Source: Paenibacillus sp. RUD330 (lineage in GTDB: Bacteria; Bacillota; Bacilli; Paenibacillales; Paenibacillaceae). From it: a DNA stretch of 64,000 bases. Positions 29,091 to 38,159 of this stretch are shown here, piece by piece. How positions within the stretch are numbered: the first letter of the stretch is position 1; every line of letters begins with the position of its first letter. The notes under the pieces are model-generated. The model saw only the letters and a program-made list of their open reading frames with translations, did not search any database and was not told the origin of the DNA. Location: the NCBI RefSeq assembly GCF_002243345.2, contig NZ_CP022655.2:615036-679035 (forward strand). The letters are read 5' to 3'. The position numbers and the translations under genes are program-made.

Positions 29091-30776
29091 TTATTCCGGT
29101 TTATTCCCTGCATTCGGGTCTGCAACAAAATTTGTCTTATAGTCTGTATATTTCAGCTCCGTTACCATGCCGGCAGAAGCATGATGCAGATCATGACAGT
29201 GGAACATCCAGTTGCCTTCATTATCTGCTTCGAATGCGACAACGTATTCTTCGCCCGGCTTCAAATTCAACGTATCCTTTATGATTGGAGATCCTTCAAG
29301 CGGGTTCCCGTTCTTGCTTAGCACTTGAAAGAAGTGACCGTGCAGGTGCATCGGATGGTCGTCAGTTTTCGAGTTATTGACAAGGCGAACCTTGACGGTA
29401 TCTCCTTTTTTGACGTTTATCGGTTCGGTTTCCGGAAACGTTTTTCCGTTTATGGTGTAGACCATTTCGCCGTTTTTCATTTCGGTATTTAAATTCATCG
29501 AGTATTCCAACGTATACTTCTGATCTAACGTAAAGTTGGCTTTGCCTGCTTGGCCGTAACGGCTCATGTCGACAGCCGTCAGCTTCTCTGCTTCATTCGC
29601 TTTGTCGGAACCGGCGGGAGCTCCTTCATAAGCAATCGTGGCTTTCATCCCTTTAACAGCAGCTTTGTCGCCGTGGTCCTCGATCAACCATTGGCCCGGA
29701 TTACTTGCGACAAATTCAATATCGTAGCGCTCTCCTGGAGCAATACTTACGACATTATCTTTCAGGATACCTGGATTGTTTATAGGTTGTCCGTCGGTAG
29801 CAATAACTTTGAATTCATGTCCGTGCAAATGAATTTGATGAGACAGATAGCCCGCATTGATCAAACGGATTCGAACTTTATCTCCTTCCTTAACAGGGAG
29901 CTGATCTACCAGCGAACCGGATTTTCCATTTATGGTATACAGATCGTACATGCTCATATCGTGTCCCATATTCATGGAACTATTATCGGTCTTGGTCGAC
30001 GCTTTGTTTTCGTTCCCCATATTCATCGTACTGTGATCCATGCCGGACATATTGCCAGACATGTTCATGCTGGATTTATTGTCTTTTCCATCCGAACTAC
30101 CCATATTCATTTTGCTATGGTCCATTTCCGACATGTTGCCTCCGGACATATTCATGCCGGACATTTCCCCGGAGCTCATCCATTCATCGAGGACAAGTGT
30201 ATAATCACGGTTAACGTCGGTACCTTCTTTCGGTTCAACGATGAATGCCCCATACAATCCGCGATCCAACTGATTTACACTATCCTGATGCGAGTGGTAC
30301 CAGTAGGTGCCAGGGACATCTGCTTTAAACTCGTACGTAAACGACTGACCTGGTTGAACGGCGTTTTGCGTTACGCCTGGAATGCCATCCATGGCGTTCG
30401 GTACAGGAACGCCGTGCCAGTGAATTGTGACTGGCTCGGGCAACTGATTTTTAAGATTGACCTTTATCGTATCTCCTTGTTTAACCCGAATTTGCGGTCC
30501 AGGAACGGAATTGTTGAACGTCCAAACCGGCAACGTTTTTCCAGAGGCTATTTCCTGATTGCTCGGGGCGGCAGTCAAATTAAATTCTTTTCCCGTTAAC
30601 ACAACGGACTTTTCCGTTTGAGTATTTGGCGTTTCCGAAGTTTCCTTGGTTCCCTCCATGTTCATTTTCGAATGATCCATTCCACTCATTCCACCGATCG
30701 AACCTGAACAACCGGCCAATATAACAGATAAAGCTCCGATTGCTATTATACTTTTGAGCCTCCAACCTAGCTTCAT
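29091..30776 (-). CDS. Multicopper oxidase lipoprotein with Met-rich insert
   Basis: A probable extracytoplasmic cuprous oxidase or laccase-like enzyme. The 561-residue protein has a lipoprotein signal peptide (lipobox LAGC, Cys about 23). Cupredoxin domain 1 carries TIHWHG and YWYHSH. A Met/His/Asp/Gly-rich insert (about residues 205-285, many MSGMDHSKMNM-like units) follows and probably binds Cu(I). Next come HQIHLHGHEF, then HPMHLHGHFF and HCHDLHHASAGM in the last domain, giving the type 1 and trinuclear copper ligands. It is divergent from the MFS exporter. The gene's own promoter was not identified. Confidence 0.93.
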   Translation of the reverse strand: MKLGWRLKSIIAIGALSVILAGCSGSIGGMSGMDHSKMNMEGTKETSETPNTQTEKSVVLTGKEFNLTAAPSNQEIASGKTLPVWTFNNSVPGPQIRVKQGDTIKVNLKNQLPEPVTIHWHGVPVPNAMDGIPGVTQNAVQPGQSFTYEFKADVPGTYWYHSHQDSVNQLDRGLYGAFIVEPKEGTDVNRDYTLVLDEWMSSGEMSGMNMSGGNMSEMDHSKMNMGSSDGKDNKSSMNMSGNMSGMDHSTMNMGNENKASTKTDNSSMNMGHDMSMYDLYTINGKSGSLVDQLPVKEGDKVRIRLINAGYLSHQIHLHGHEFKVIATDGQPINNPGILKDNVVSIAPGERYDIEFVASNPGQWLIEDHGDKAAVKGMKATIAYEGAPAGSDKANEAEKLTAVDMSRYGQAGKANFTLDQKYTLEYSMNLNTEMKNGEMVYTINGKTFPETEPINVKKGDTVKVRLVNNSKTDDHPMHLHGHFFQVLSKNGNPLEGSPIIKDTLNLKPGEEYVVAFEADNEGNWMFHCHDLHHASAGMVTELKYTDYKTNFVADPNAGNKPE

Positions 30777-31082
30777 TGCTTATTCATTCCTTTCTGTAAC
30801 TGAACTTCCCATAAGTCAATCATAGTTGAAGCATATGTAGAACTTTTGAAGAACGAGAAGGAGTTCATGGAAAAGCAGGAGAAGGACCAAGTCGCCCGCT
30901 CCACTTCAACAGTGGGGCTGCCTTTTCGCATTATGACGTGGATATGGAAAGTTTTTTCAATTTCCGTACGGTTGAAGGTAAATCCATAAAACGACTGGCT
31001 GCCAATAAACAGCGTTGTAACGAGCATTTTCCGGTTCAGTTTTCAATTCTTCAGCAACAGAGGAGAATATGACAAATCTTTC

Positions 31083-31111
31083 TTGACAAATAGGGTAGGG
31101 GGCTATACTAT
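31083..31111 (+). promoter_or_regulatory. Promoter of the MFS gene with CsoR-type operator
   Basis: TTGACA (31083-31088) and a TATACT/TACTAT -10 (31104-31111) enclose the 17-bp ATAGGGTAGGGGGCTAT (31090-31106), one of four near-identical G-tract operators in the copper block. The remainder of the 393-bp gap from 30777 shows no convincing gene. Confidence 0.75.
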
Positions 31112-31169
31112 TATCACATCAACATGAAAATTTTGAATGATCGGTCGAATAAGGAGGAGGAAGAAAATT

Positions 31170-32615
31170 ATGAAAAATCAAGCTCAGGCTTTACCGCAAG
31201 CAGATCCCAAGCGCTGGATGGCGCTAGCCTTACTATGCCTTGCCAATTTTATGGTGATTATGGACACATCCATTATCGGCGTTGCACTGCCCGCCATCAA
31301 AGAAGCGCTTGGCTATACGCAGGCAAGTTTGCAGTGGGTTTTCAACGCGTATGTCATTTTCTTTGGCGGGTTATTGTTGCTCGGTGGTCGATTGTCCGAT
31401 CTTTTTGGTCAGCGTCGCATATTCATGTGGGGGTTCTCTATTCTCACGTTAGCTTCCTTGTTGGCAGGATTGGCTTGGAACGAGGAAGCGCTTAATGTTG
31501 GCCGCGCCCTGCAAGGATTCGGTTCCGCATTAATTGCCCCATCCGCGTTAACGATTGTCATGATGCTCTTCGGCGGCAACCCCAAAGAGCTAGGGAAAGC
31601 AATAGGCTTCTGGGGCGCATCGGCCGCTGCCGGCGGGTCGGCTGGCGTATTTCTCGGTGGGGTCATTACCGAGTGGCTCAGCTGGCAATGGACCTTTCTC
31701 ATCAACGTACCCGTTGGTATTATAGCGTTGCTTCTATCCCCTGGACTTTTGGCCAAGGGAATGCGTAGAAAAGGCAGTATTGACGTCATTGGCTCCATCT
31801 TCGTCACAGCGGCCTTGGTGTTGGTGGTGTATGGCATTGTTACCGCAGAACACAATGGATGGGGAGCGCCGTCCACGTTGTGGACGCTTATTTCAGGAGT
31901 CGTATTGTTTATCCTGTTCCTGATCGTTCAGGCAACTAAAAAAGAGCCGCTTGTTCCACTGAAGATTTTTAAAGCGCCCAATCTGGCTGCAGGCAATATC
32001 GCGCTCATTATGCTGGCCGGTGGTTGGATTCCGCTGTGGTATTTCCTCAATCTCTATATGCAGCAGGTGCTAAAGTTTTCTGCTTTCGCTGGCGGAGTCG
32101 GCTTGCTGCCGATGACGATCCTAATTGCTGTCTTCATGATTTTGATTACCGGTAAATTAATCGGAAAATTCGGGATAAAAGCAAACCTGGTCATTGGATT
32201 GATTGCACTCGGAGGTTCGATGCTTCTGTTCGCTGGCAATACGCGGGTTGATGGGAACTTCATCGCCAACGTGCTTCCGGCATCCTTGCTCGGTGCGCTT
32301 GGTATGTCGCTTGCCTATATTCCGGCTACGATGTCCGCCATGTCGGGGGCGAAACCCGAAGAAGCAGGGCTTGCATCGGGTCTCGCCAATACGAGCTACC
32401 AGATTGGATCAGCTATCAGTCTGGCCATCATGGTTGCGATTGCGGGCTCAACAACTGCTTCCCAAACCGGTGTTGACCCGGTCGCCGCGCTAAACGAAGG
32501 CTTTCAACAAGCGTTTTTGTGGTCCGGTATCGTTGCTTTTGCAGGTGCAGTTCTAGCGTTTCTGTTTATCCGTTCGCCTAAGCAGGGTGAAGCAAGCAAC
32601 ACGGCAGCCATGTAA
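31170..32615 (+). CDS. MFS drug/metal exporter, DHA2 (EmrB/QacA) type
   Basis: A proton-driven efflux permease of the 14-helix DHA2 group. The start at 31170 follows AAGGAGGAGG. The 481-residue protein shows the helix-1 region FMVIMDTSIIGVALPAI (motif D1 of the family), motif A GGRLSDLFGQRR (about residue 75), and a C-terminal Ser/Gly-rich helix. No metal-binding motif is seen. Because its promoter carries the same CsoR-type operator as the two csoR genes, a role in copper response, perhaps export of a copper complex or chelator, is inferred. Confidence 0.9.
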   Translation: MKNQAQALPQADPKRWMALALLCLANFMVIMDTSIIGVALPAIKEALGYTQASLQWVFNAYVIFFGGLLLLGGRLSDLFGQRRIFMWGFSILTLASLLAGLAWNEEALNVGRALQGFGSALIAPSALTIVMMLFGGNPKELGKAIGFWGASAAAGGSAGVFLGGVITEWLSWQWTFLINVPVGIIALLLSPGLLAKGMRRKGSIDVIGSIFVTAALVLVVYGIVTAEHNGWGAPSTLWTLISGVVLFILFLIVQATKKEPLVPLKIFKAPNLAAGNIALIMLAGGWIPLWYFLNLYMQQVLKFSAFAGGVGLLPMTILIAVFMILITGKLIGKFGIKANLVIGLIALGGSMLLFAGNTRVDGNFIANVLPASLLGALGMSLAYIPATMSAMSGAKPEEAGLASGLANTSYQIGSAISLAIMVAIAGSTTASQTGVDPVAALNEGFQQAFLWSGIVAFAGAVLAFLFIRSPKQGEASNTAAM

Positions 32616-32687
32616 TCGATGAATCGGGCTCCAAAGCCAAATCATCGTATTTGACTGGAGCCCATTGATTTAACACGATGAATTTTC

Positions 32688-32717
32688 TTTGTATAGGGGT
32701 GAGGGGTATGCTATAAT
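32688..32717 (+). promoter_or_regulatory. Promoter of the first csoR gene with CsoR-type operator
   Basis: TTTGTA (32688-32693), TATAAT (32712-32717) and, between them, ATAGGGGTGAGGGGTAT (32693-32709). This points to autoregulation. Confidence 0.75.
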
Positions 32718-32738
32718 GAGAAGAAAGGAGGGATTCCG

Positions 32739-33089
32739 ATGAGCGAAGAAACGATATTCGTGGAACAACCGATCGAGCAAGATCCGGACTGCTGCTCTCA
32801 TGGAGAAGGTGAGCGCAAGAGCCATCATTCCGATAAAGCCAAGAGTGGTCTGCTCAACCGATTGAATCGAATCGAGGGACAGGTTCGCGGCATTAAAGGA
32901 ATGATTGAGAAAGATATTTATTGTGACGATGTGTTGAATCAGATCGCTTCGGTGCAAGCTTCTTTGAACGGTGTCGGGAAGCTGCTGCTTGAATATCATA
33001 TGAAAAGTTGTGTCATCGAACGGATTCAAGAAGGGGATACGGAGGTATTAACGGAGCTGATGACGACCATCAATAAACTAATGAAATAA
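32739..33089 (+). CDS. csoR: Copper-sensing repressor CsoR with Cys/His-rich N-terminal extension
   Basis: A DUF156/CsoR-family all-helical repressor that leaves DNA on binding Cu(I). The 116-residue protein has the core LNRIEGQVRGIKGMIEKD, then the Cu(I) ligand set: Cys in DIYCDDVL and His plus Cys in LEYHMKSCV, the C-H-C signature of true copper sensors. An N-terminal tail of about 40 residues contains CCSHGE and SHHS, which could bind extra metal. The ATG follows AAAGGAGG. It stands alone between its own operator and the next csoR paralogue. Confidence 0.92.
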   Translation: MSEETIFVEQPIEQDPDCCSHGEGERKSHHSDKAKSGLLNRLNRIEGQVRGIKGMIEKDIYCDDVLNQIASVQASLNGVGKLLLEYHMKSCVIERIQEGDTEVLTELMTTINKLMK

Positions 33090-33142
33090 AAGTCAGACCG
33101 CTTCAAAGCAGCAGCGATGCTGCTTTTTATATCCCCCTCAAC

Positions 33143-33201
33143 ATAGGGTACAGGGGTATTGTAAAAAGTCGTTGACTTAATATACGGTAGAGGGGTATAC
33201 T
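33143..33201 (+). promoter_or_regulatory. Tandem CsoR-type operators and promoter of the csoR2-copZ-copA operon
   Basis: ATAGGGTACAGGGGTAT (33143-33159) lies upstream of the promoter and ATACGGTAGAGGGGTAT (33182-33198) between its -35 TTGACT (33172-33177) and -10 TATACT (33196-33201). The centres are 39 bp apart. Confidence 0.8.
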
Positions 33202-33223
33202 ACAAATAAGGAGATCGTTGGAA

Positions 33224-33532
33224 ATGACCACGAAGGAATCCAAGGCATCGCCTCAAACAGAGAGCTACTTAAACGCGAAAGAGAAATTGGCTATTGCACT
33301 CCGACTGAATCGAATTGAAGGTCAGGTTCGGGGCGTACAGCGGCAAGTGGAACGAAACGACAATTGCGATCAAGTGCTTCATCAAATAGCAGCCGTTCAC
33401 AATGCCCTTCATGGGGTAGGGAAGCTGGTTTTGCTTCATCGATTGAAATCGTACATGAAGAGCAAGACCCAGCTGAATGAAGAAGCGATCGTAGACGGAA
33501 TGCTAGAGAGCATGAACAAATTAATCCGATAA
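33224..33532 (+). CDS. CsoR-family paralogue lacking the second Cys ligand
   Basis: A 102-residue CsoR-family protein. The ATG at 33224 follows AAGGAG by ten bases. The core LNRIEGQVRGVQRQVERN is conserved and the first Cys is present (NDNCDQVL), as is the His of LLHRLKSYM. The position of the second Cys is Tyr, so the C-H-C copper site is incomplete. Extra His residues (HQIAAVHNALHG) occur. It may sense another signal, form mixed oligomers with the first CsoR, or act as a constitutive repressor. It starts the copZ-copA operon. Confidence 0.85.
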   Translation: MTTKESKASPQTESYLNAKEKLAIALRLNRIEGQVRGVQRQVERNDNCDQVLHQIAAVHNALHGVGKLVLLHRLKSYMKSKTQLNEEAIVDGMLESMNKLIR

Positions 33533-33545
33533 GGAGAGAATGAAC

Positions 33546-33746
33546 ATGACAAATCAAACGTTGCAAGTCGAAGGTATGAGCTGCCAGCATTGCGTAATCT
33601 CCATTGAAGGCGCGCTAAAAGAAATCGGAGCAGCCGGTAAAGTGAACCTGGCAAGTGGTACGGTGGATGTCTCATACGAGGAGAACCGGGTTTCCATCGA
33701 GGCCATTAAAGAAACGATTGAGGAGCAAGGATACGACGTCGTTTAA
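33546..33746 (+). CDS. copZ: Copper chaperone CopZ
   Basis: A 66-residue HMA-domain Cu(I) chaperone that delivers copper to CopA. The metal-binding loop is GMSCQHC near residues 11-17. The ATG at 33546 is eight bases after AAGGAGAG; an ATG six bases earlier is too close. It lies between csoR2 and copA in the same operon, the standard order. Confidence 0.95.
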   Translation: MTNQTLQVEGMSCQHCVISIEGALKEIGAAGKVNLASGTVDVSYEENRVSIEAIKETIEEQGYDVV

Positions 33747-33778
33747 TCAACCTTAGACGAGATAAGGAGCGAACACCA

Positions 33779-36232
33779 ATGGCAACAGCAATCGCAACCA
33801 ATCAAAATAGTCAAACGACCTTGCAGCTCACAGGCATGACGTGTGCCGCCTGTGCGAATAAGATCGAGAAGGGTCTTGGCAAACTCGAAGGCGTGGCAAG
33901 CGCGAACGTAAACTTCGCTTTGGAAAAGGCGAGCGTAACGTATGACCCGGCGAAGGTGGATGTCCAGCGGTTGGAAGAAACCATCAAAAAACTCGGCTAC
34001 GGCACGGTAAAAGAAGTCGTCGATTTCAAACTGGAAGGCATGACCTGCGCGGCTTGCGCGAATAAGATCGAGAAAGGCCTTGGCAAATTGCCCGGCGTCA
34101 CGAACGCTTCCGTTAACTTCGCGATGGAAACCGCACGGGTCGAATACAACGCGGCCGATGTATCTATCGCCGATATGCAGCAACGCGTAGAAAAGCTAGG
34201 CTATAAAGCAATACCGAAGCAAGACGAAGCCAATCCTTCGGAGCATCGCGAGAAAGCCATTTCAGAGCAAAAGCGCAAACTGCTGATCTCCGCCGTTCTT
34301 TCGTTGCCGTTGCTCTGGTCCATGGTCAGCCACTTTTCGTTCTTATCCTGGATCTGGATGCCGGAACTCTTCATGAATCCGTGGTTTCAATTGGCGCTCG
34401 CTACACCAGTTCAATTTTACATTGGCAAACAGTTCTATGTGGGCGCGTTCAAAGCGTTGCGGAATAAGAGTGCCAATATGGACGTACTCGTCTCGCTCGG
34501 AACGTCGGCTGCGTATTTCTACAGCTTATACTTAACCATTGAATGGGCCTCAATGGGCAGCATGGCGCATCACGGTCCATCGATGTACTACGAAACGAGC
34601 GCGGTCCTGATCACTCTCGTTATTCTCGGGAAGCTGTTCGAATCGCTGGCTAAAGGCCGTACATCCGAAGCGATCAAGACGCTGATGGGCCTTCAGGCGA
34701 AAACGGCTCTCGTTGTTCGGGACGGGCAGGAAATGACGATTCCGGTCGAAGACGTACTTGTCGGCGATATCGTAGTGGTAAAACCGGGGGAGAAGATTCC
34801 GGTGGATGGGGAAGTGCTGGAAGGAAGTTCGTCGGTCGATGAATCGATGCTAACCGGCGAAAGCATCCCGGTCGAGAAAAAAGCCGGAGACAGCGTGATC
34901 GGTGCTACCGTCAACAAAAACGGCAGATTGAGATTGAAAGCGACCAAAGTCGGCAAGGAAACCGCGCTTGCCCAAATCATTAAGGTCGTGGAAGAAGCGC
35001 AAGGCTCGAAAGCGCCGATTCAACGGGTAGCGGATGTCATTTCCGGAATCTTCGTGCCGATCGTCGTAGGGATTGCGGTTGCCGCATTTCTGGTTTGGTA
35101 CTTTTGGGTGACACCCGGCGATTTCGCAAATGCGCTGGAGAAAGGGATTGCGATCCTGGTCATCGCCTGCCCTTGCGCGCTGGGGCTCGCTACACCGACA
35201 TCGATTATGGCGGGCTCCGGCCGCGCCGCGGAGCTTGGCGTGCTGTTCAAAGGCGGCGAGCATCTGGAATCCACGCACAAAATCAATGCGATCATTCTCG
35301 ACAAAACCGGCACTGTAACGAAGGGGAAACCGGAACTTACGGATGTTGCCGCCGCTCATATGGATGAACATGCTTTTCTTCGCTTGGTTGGCGCTGCCGA
35401 GAAGGATTCCGAGCATCCGCTTGCGGAAGCGATCGTTGCCGGAATCCGGGCTAAAGGCATTGAGCTGCCGACAACGGAACAGTTCGAGGCGATACCAGGG
35501 TTTGGTATCCGTGCTGTCGTCGAAGGCAAGGAGGTTCTGGCCGGTACGCGCAAGCTGATGGCGAAATATGACGTTTCGGTGGAACAGGCGCTTGATCGGA
35601 TGACGCAGCTTGAAGAAGATGGGAAAACGGCGATGCTGATCGCGGTTGACGGAGCGTATGCGGGTCTCGTCGCGGTGGCCGATACGATTAAAGAAACGTC
35701 GAAAGAGGCTGTAACGCGGCTGAAAGAAATGGGCATAGAGGTGATCATGATCACCGGTGACAACGAACGTACCGCACGGGCGATTGCGGGGCAAGTCGGC
35801 ATCGATCATGTTCGCGCCGAAGTGCTTCCGGAAGGCAAAGCGGAAGAAGTGAAGAAGCTGCAAGCGCAGGGCAAGAAAGTGGCGATGGTCGGCGACGGTA
35901 TCAATGACGCCCCCGCGCTGGCGATGGCAGATATCGGCATGGCGATCGGTACCGGTACGGACGTGGCCATGGAGGCCGCCGACGTCACCCTGATGCGCGG
36001 CGATCTGACGAGCATTCCGGATGCGATCTACATGAGCCGGAAGACGATGAGTAACATCCGCCAAAACCTCTTCTGGGCGCTCGGCTACAACACCCTCGGC
36101 ATTCCGATTGCCGCGATTGGACTGCTGGCCCCTTGGGTTGCGGGCGCGGCGATGGCGCTCAGTTCGGTGTCCGTCGTCCTTAACGCTTTGCGGCTACAGC
36201 GTGTAAAAGTGCGCTCTGCATCGAACTTGTAA
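33779..36232 (+). CDS. copA: Copper-exporting P1B-type ATPase CopA
   Basis: CopA pumps Cu(I) out of the cytoplasm. The 817-residue protein has two N-terminal HMA domains (each [15 protein letters not shown], near residues 18 and 86), membrane helices from about residue 165, the TGES actuator motif, the copper-transport CPC in [12 protein letters not shown], phosphorylation site DKTGT, nucleotide-binding EHPLAEAI (His-Pro dipeptide), [10 protein letters not shown], and the C-terminal helices with the YN and MxxSS-type copper residues ([17 protein letters not shown]). It follows copZ by 32 bases with AAGGAG before the ATG. Confidence 0.97.
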   Translation: MATAIATNQNSQTTLQLTGMTCAACANKIEKGLGKLEGVASANVNFALEKASVTYDPAKVDVQRLEETIKKLGYGTVKEVVDFKLEGMTCAACANKIEKGLGKLPGVTNASVNFAMETARVEYNAADVSIADMQQRVEKLGYKAIPKQDEANPSEHREKAISEQKRKLLISAVLSLPLLWSMVSHFSFLSWIWMPELFMNPWFQLALATPVQFYIGKQFYVGAFKALRNKSANMDVLVSLGTSAAYFYSLYLTIEWASMGSMAHHGPSMYYETSAVLITLVILGKLFESLAKGRTSEAIKTLMGLQAKTALVVRDGQEMTIPVEDVLVGDIVVVKPGEKIPVDGEVLEGSSSVDESMLTGESIPVEKKAGDSVIGATVNKNGRLRLKATKVGKETALAQIIKVVEEAQGSKAPIQRVADVISGIFVPIVVGIAVAAFLVWYFWVTPGDFANALEKGIAILVIACPCALGLATPTSIMAGSGRAAELGVLFKGGEHLESTHKINAIILDKTGTVTKGKPELTDVAAAHMDEHAFLRLVGAAEKDSEHPLAEAIVAGIRAKGIELPTTEQFEAIPGFGIRAVVEGKEVLAGTRKLMAKYDVSVEQALDRMTQLEEDGKTAMLIAVDGAYAGLVAVADTIKETSKEAVTRLKEMGIEVIMITGDNERTARAIAGQVGIDHVRAEVLPEGKAEEVKKLQAQGKKVAMVGDGINDAPALAMADIGMAIGTGTDVAMEAADVTLMRGDLTSIPDAIYMSRKTMSNIRQNLFWALGYNTLGIPIAAIGLLAPWVAGAAMALSSVSVVLNALRLQRVKVRSASNL

Positions 36233-36254
36233 TGAAGTGGAGTTGATATAAAGC

Positions 36255-37172
36255 ATGAAGAAGAAAATCATCCTTGTCGCTGCGACGGTGCTTGCGTTAA
36301 GCGTATTGGCCGCATGCGGCAATGCAGGGGACAAGAAACCCGCAGGCGGAAATAACCATGCCGGTCATGGGGAAAGCAGTGGGCAAGAGAACGCCGAAAA
36401 GCCCGCAGGCGAGAAGGAGGCGGAAGAGATGGATCACGGAGGCGGCCACGGCGGCCATGGTGCAAATGCGAATCCTATGGCGGAGAATCTTCAAGCATCA
36501 TTTGCCTTCCCCGCAGGCGTCGCAAAAGCAAATGAAGAAACGGAATTGACCATTCAAGTGAAGGATAAGGGCGGGAAACCAGTCAATAAATATGATGTCA
36601 ATCACGAGAAGCTGCTTCATCTCATTATCGTCAATCACGATTTGTCGTTCTTTAACCACATTCACCCGGAGTTTAAGGGAGGCGGCACTTTTACGGTGAA
36701 TACGTCGTTCCCGGCGGGCGGCGAGTACAAGGTGTTTGCGGATTTTATTCCGACTGACGGGGCCAATACAACGCTCAGCGAGTGGGTAAAGGTGGAAGGC
36801 AAAGAAGGCAAGCATGCCGCGATTGCAGCTGACGCAAATCTTGTGAAAGAAGTCGATGGCAAGGAAATTGAGCTCTCTATGAGCGCCGCCAAACCGAAAG
36901 AAGACGTGACGTTGACCTTCAACATTCGCGACGCGAAGACGAAGAAGGGGATCAATAATCTGCAGCCTTATTTGGGCGCGGTCGGCCATGTCGTGATTCT
37001 TTCGGAAGACGCGAATCAGTATCTTCATGTTCATCCGATCGATGAGAAAGCAACCGGGCCGGATGCGAAATTCGCGACTTCTTTTCCGCAAAGCGGCACG
37101 TTCAAAATTTGGGGACAATTTCAGCACAATGGCGAGGTGTTCACCGTACCGTTCGTCGTCAATGTGAAATAA
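36255..37172 (+). CDS. His-rich surface lipoprotein of the copper operon
   Basis: The 305-residue protein has a lipoprotein signal (lipobox LAAC, Cys about 21), then a His/Gly/Met-rich spacer (NHAGHGE, MDHGGGHGGHG; residues 30-75). Two immunoglobulin-like halves of the YtkA/FixH-like kind follow, each with a HxH or HPxx copper-type motif (FNHIHPEF and YLHVHPID). It probably binds copper outside the membrane. It follows copA by 22 bases, so it is part of the same operon. The precise role is inferred. Confidence 0.8.
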   Translation: MKKKIILVAATVLALSVLAACGNAGDKKPAGGNNHAGHGESSGQENAEKPAGEKEAEEMDHGGGHGGHGANANPMAENLQASFAFPAGVAKANEETELTIQVKDKGGKPVNKYDVNHEKLLHLIIVNHDLSFFNHIHPEFKGGGTFTVNTSFPAGGEYKVFADFIPTDGANTTLSEWVKVEGKEGKHAAIAADANLVKEVDGKEIELSMSAAKPKEDVTLTFNIRDAKTKKGINNLQPYLGAVGHVVILSEDANQYLHVHPIDEKATGPDAKFATSFPQSGTFKIWGQFQHNGEVFTVPFVVNVK

Positions 37173-37196
37173 CGGAAGATCAAAGGGAGAATGACC

Positions 37197-37817
37197 ATGG
37201 GAGAAAAGACGAAACTGGCGGTATCGCCTGCGATTCAAGTCGGGGGAAGCCTATTTACGCCGGATCAACTTGCCAAGATCGGTACGGTTGCCGGTTCGGA
37301 CGCCAAAATTGAAATGACCTCCTTCAAGCAGCTTTACGTGGAAGTGCCTCTTGATAAGCGAGAAGCCATCCAGGAAGAACTGGAGCGTGCGGGCTTGGAA
37401 GTGTATCCAGCCGGGTTTGCGACCAAGAGCCTGATCGCCTGCAACTTCTGCAAAGGCGCGGAAGAAGCCGGTCTGGAGACGGCTCGCATCTTGAATCGGG
37501 CGATCGCTGGCATCGCGACGCCCACGCCGCTGAAGATTGGCTACGCAGGCTGTGCGCTGGGCACAAGTGAGCCGCTGCTGAAAGATATCGCTGTCGTCAA
37601 AATGAGGGATACGTTCGATATTTACGTTGGAGGAGAACCTAAAGGCATCAAAGCTGCGACGGGACGGCTGCTTGTCTCCGGCATAACCGAGGAACGACTT
37701 GTTCCTGTTGTATCTACGCTTATTGATTTCTACAAGCAACAAGCAAAAGGAAAAGAGAAGTTTAGCAAATTCGTGGATCGGATCACGATGGAGCAATTGA
37801 AACAAATCGTCGCGTAA
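37197..37817 (+). CDS. Small nitrite/sulfite-reductase-like half protein
   Basis: The 206-residue protein matches one half of the siroheme nitrite/sulfite reductase fold: a ferredoxin-like N-terminal part (about 20-85) and a siroheme-type part with IACNFCKGAEEAG and GYAGCALGTSEPLLKD. Only three Cys of the usual four-Cys cluster site are visible and the spacing is changed (C-x2-C rather than C-x5-C). The ATG at 37197 is eight bases after AGGGAG. Placed between the copper lipoprotein and a glutaredoxin, it could be a redox or Fe-S/copper-binding protein; reductase activity is not supported. Confidence 0.65.
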   Translation: MGEKTKLAVSPAIQVGGSLFTPDQLAKIGTVAGSDAKIEMTSFKQLYVEVPLDKREAIQEELERAGLEVYPAGFATKSLIACNFCKGAEEAGLETARILNRAIAGIATPTPLKIGYAGCALGTSEPLLKDIAVVKMRDTFDIYVGGEPKGIKAATGRLLVSGITEERLVPVVSTLIDFYKQQAKGKEKFSKFVDRITMEQLKQIVA

Positions 37818-37831
37818 AGGAGCGAACTGCC

Positions 37832-38089
37832 ATGCCGAAAATCGATCCGAAAGAACCAATCAAAATTTACTCGATCCCGACCTGCAGCGACTGCCACTTT
37901 GCCAAGCGTTATTTCAATGAGCATCAAGTTCCCTATGTTGACTACAATTGCGAAGAAAATATCGAATATGCGAAAGAAGTTCTGGAGCTGACAGGAAAGC
38001 AGGTCGTACCGACCATCGTCATCCGGGATAAGGTGTTTGTCGGTTTTGCAGAGAACTTGAATGAAATAAGCAAACTCCTTGTAGGCTAA
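37832..38089 (+). CDS. Glutaredoxin-like protein
   Basis: An 85-residue thioredoxin-fold protein. The redox motif is CSDC (residues 18-21), followed by the cis-Pro region QVVPTIVI and a C-terminal helix. Preceded by AAGGAG. It is 14 bases after the reductase-like gene and probably co-transcribed with the copper operon. A thiol repair or copper-transfer role under metal stress is likely. Confidence 0.85.
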   Translation: MPKIDPKEPIKIYSIPTCSDCHFAKRYFNEHQVPYVDYNCEENIEYAKEVLELTGKQVVPTIVIRDKVFVGFAENLNEISKLLVG

Positions 38090-38159
38090 GAACTGATAGA
38101 AGTCTCGCGCAATTGCCTTCAACCGAACGTTCGGAGCATTCATAAGGGGAGGGGCTATC

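Noticed and set aside
30773-31027. 84-aa frame overlapping the multicopper oxidase start by four bases (ATGA)
   Set aside because: The coupling geometry is tempting, but the sequence is rich in Ser/Phe/Thr without pattern, has no ribosome binding site and covers the likely promoter.
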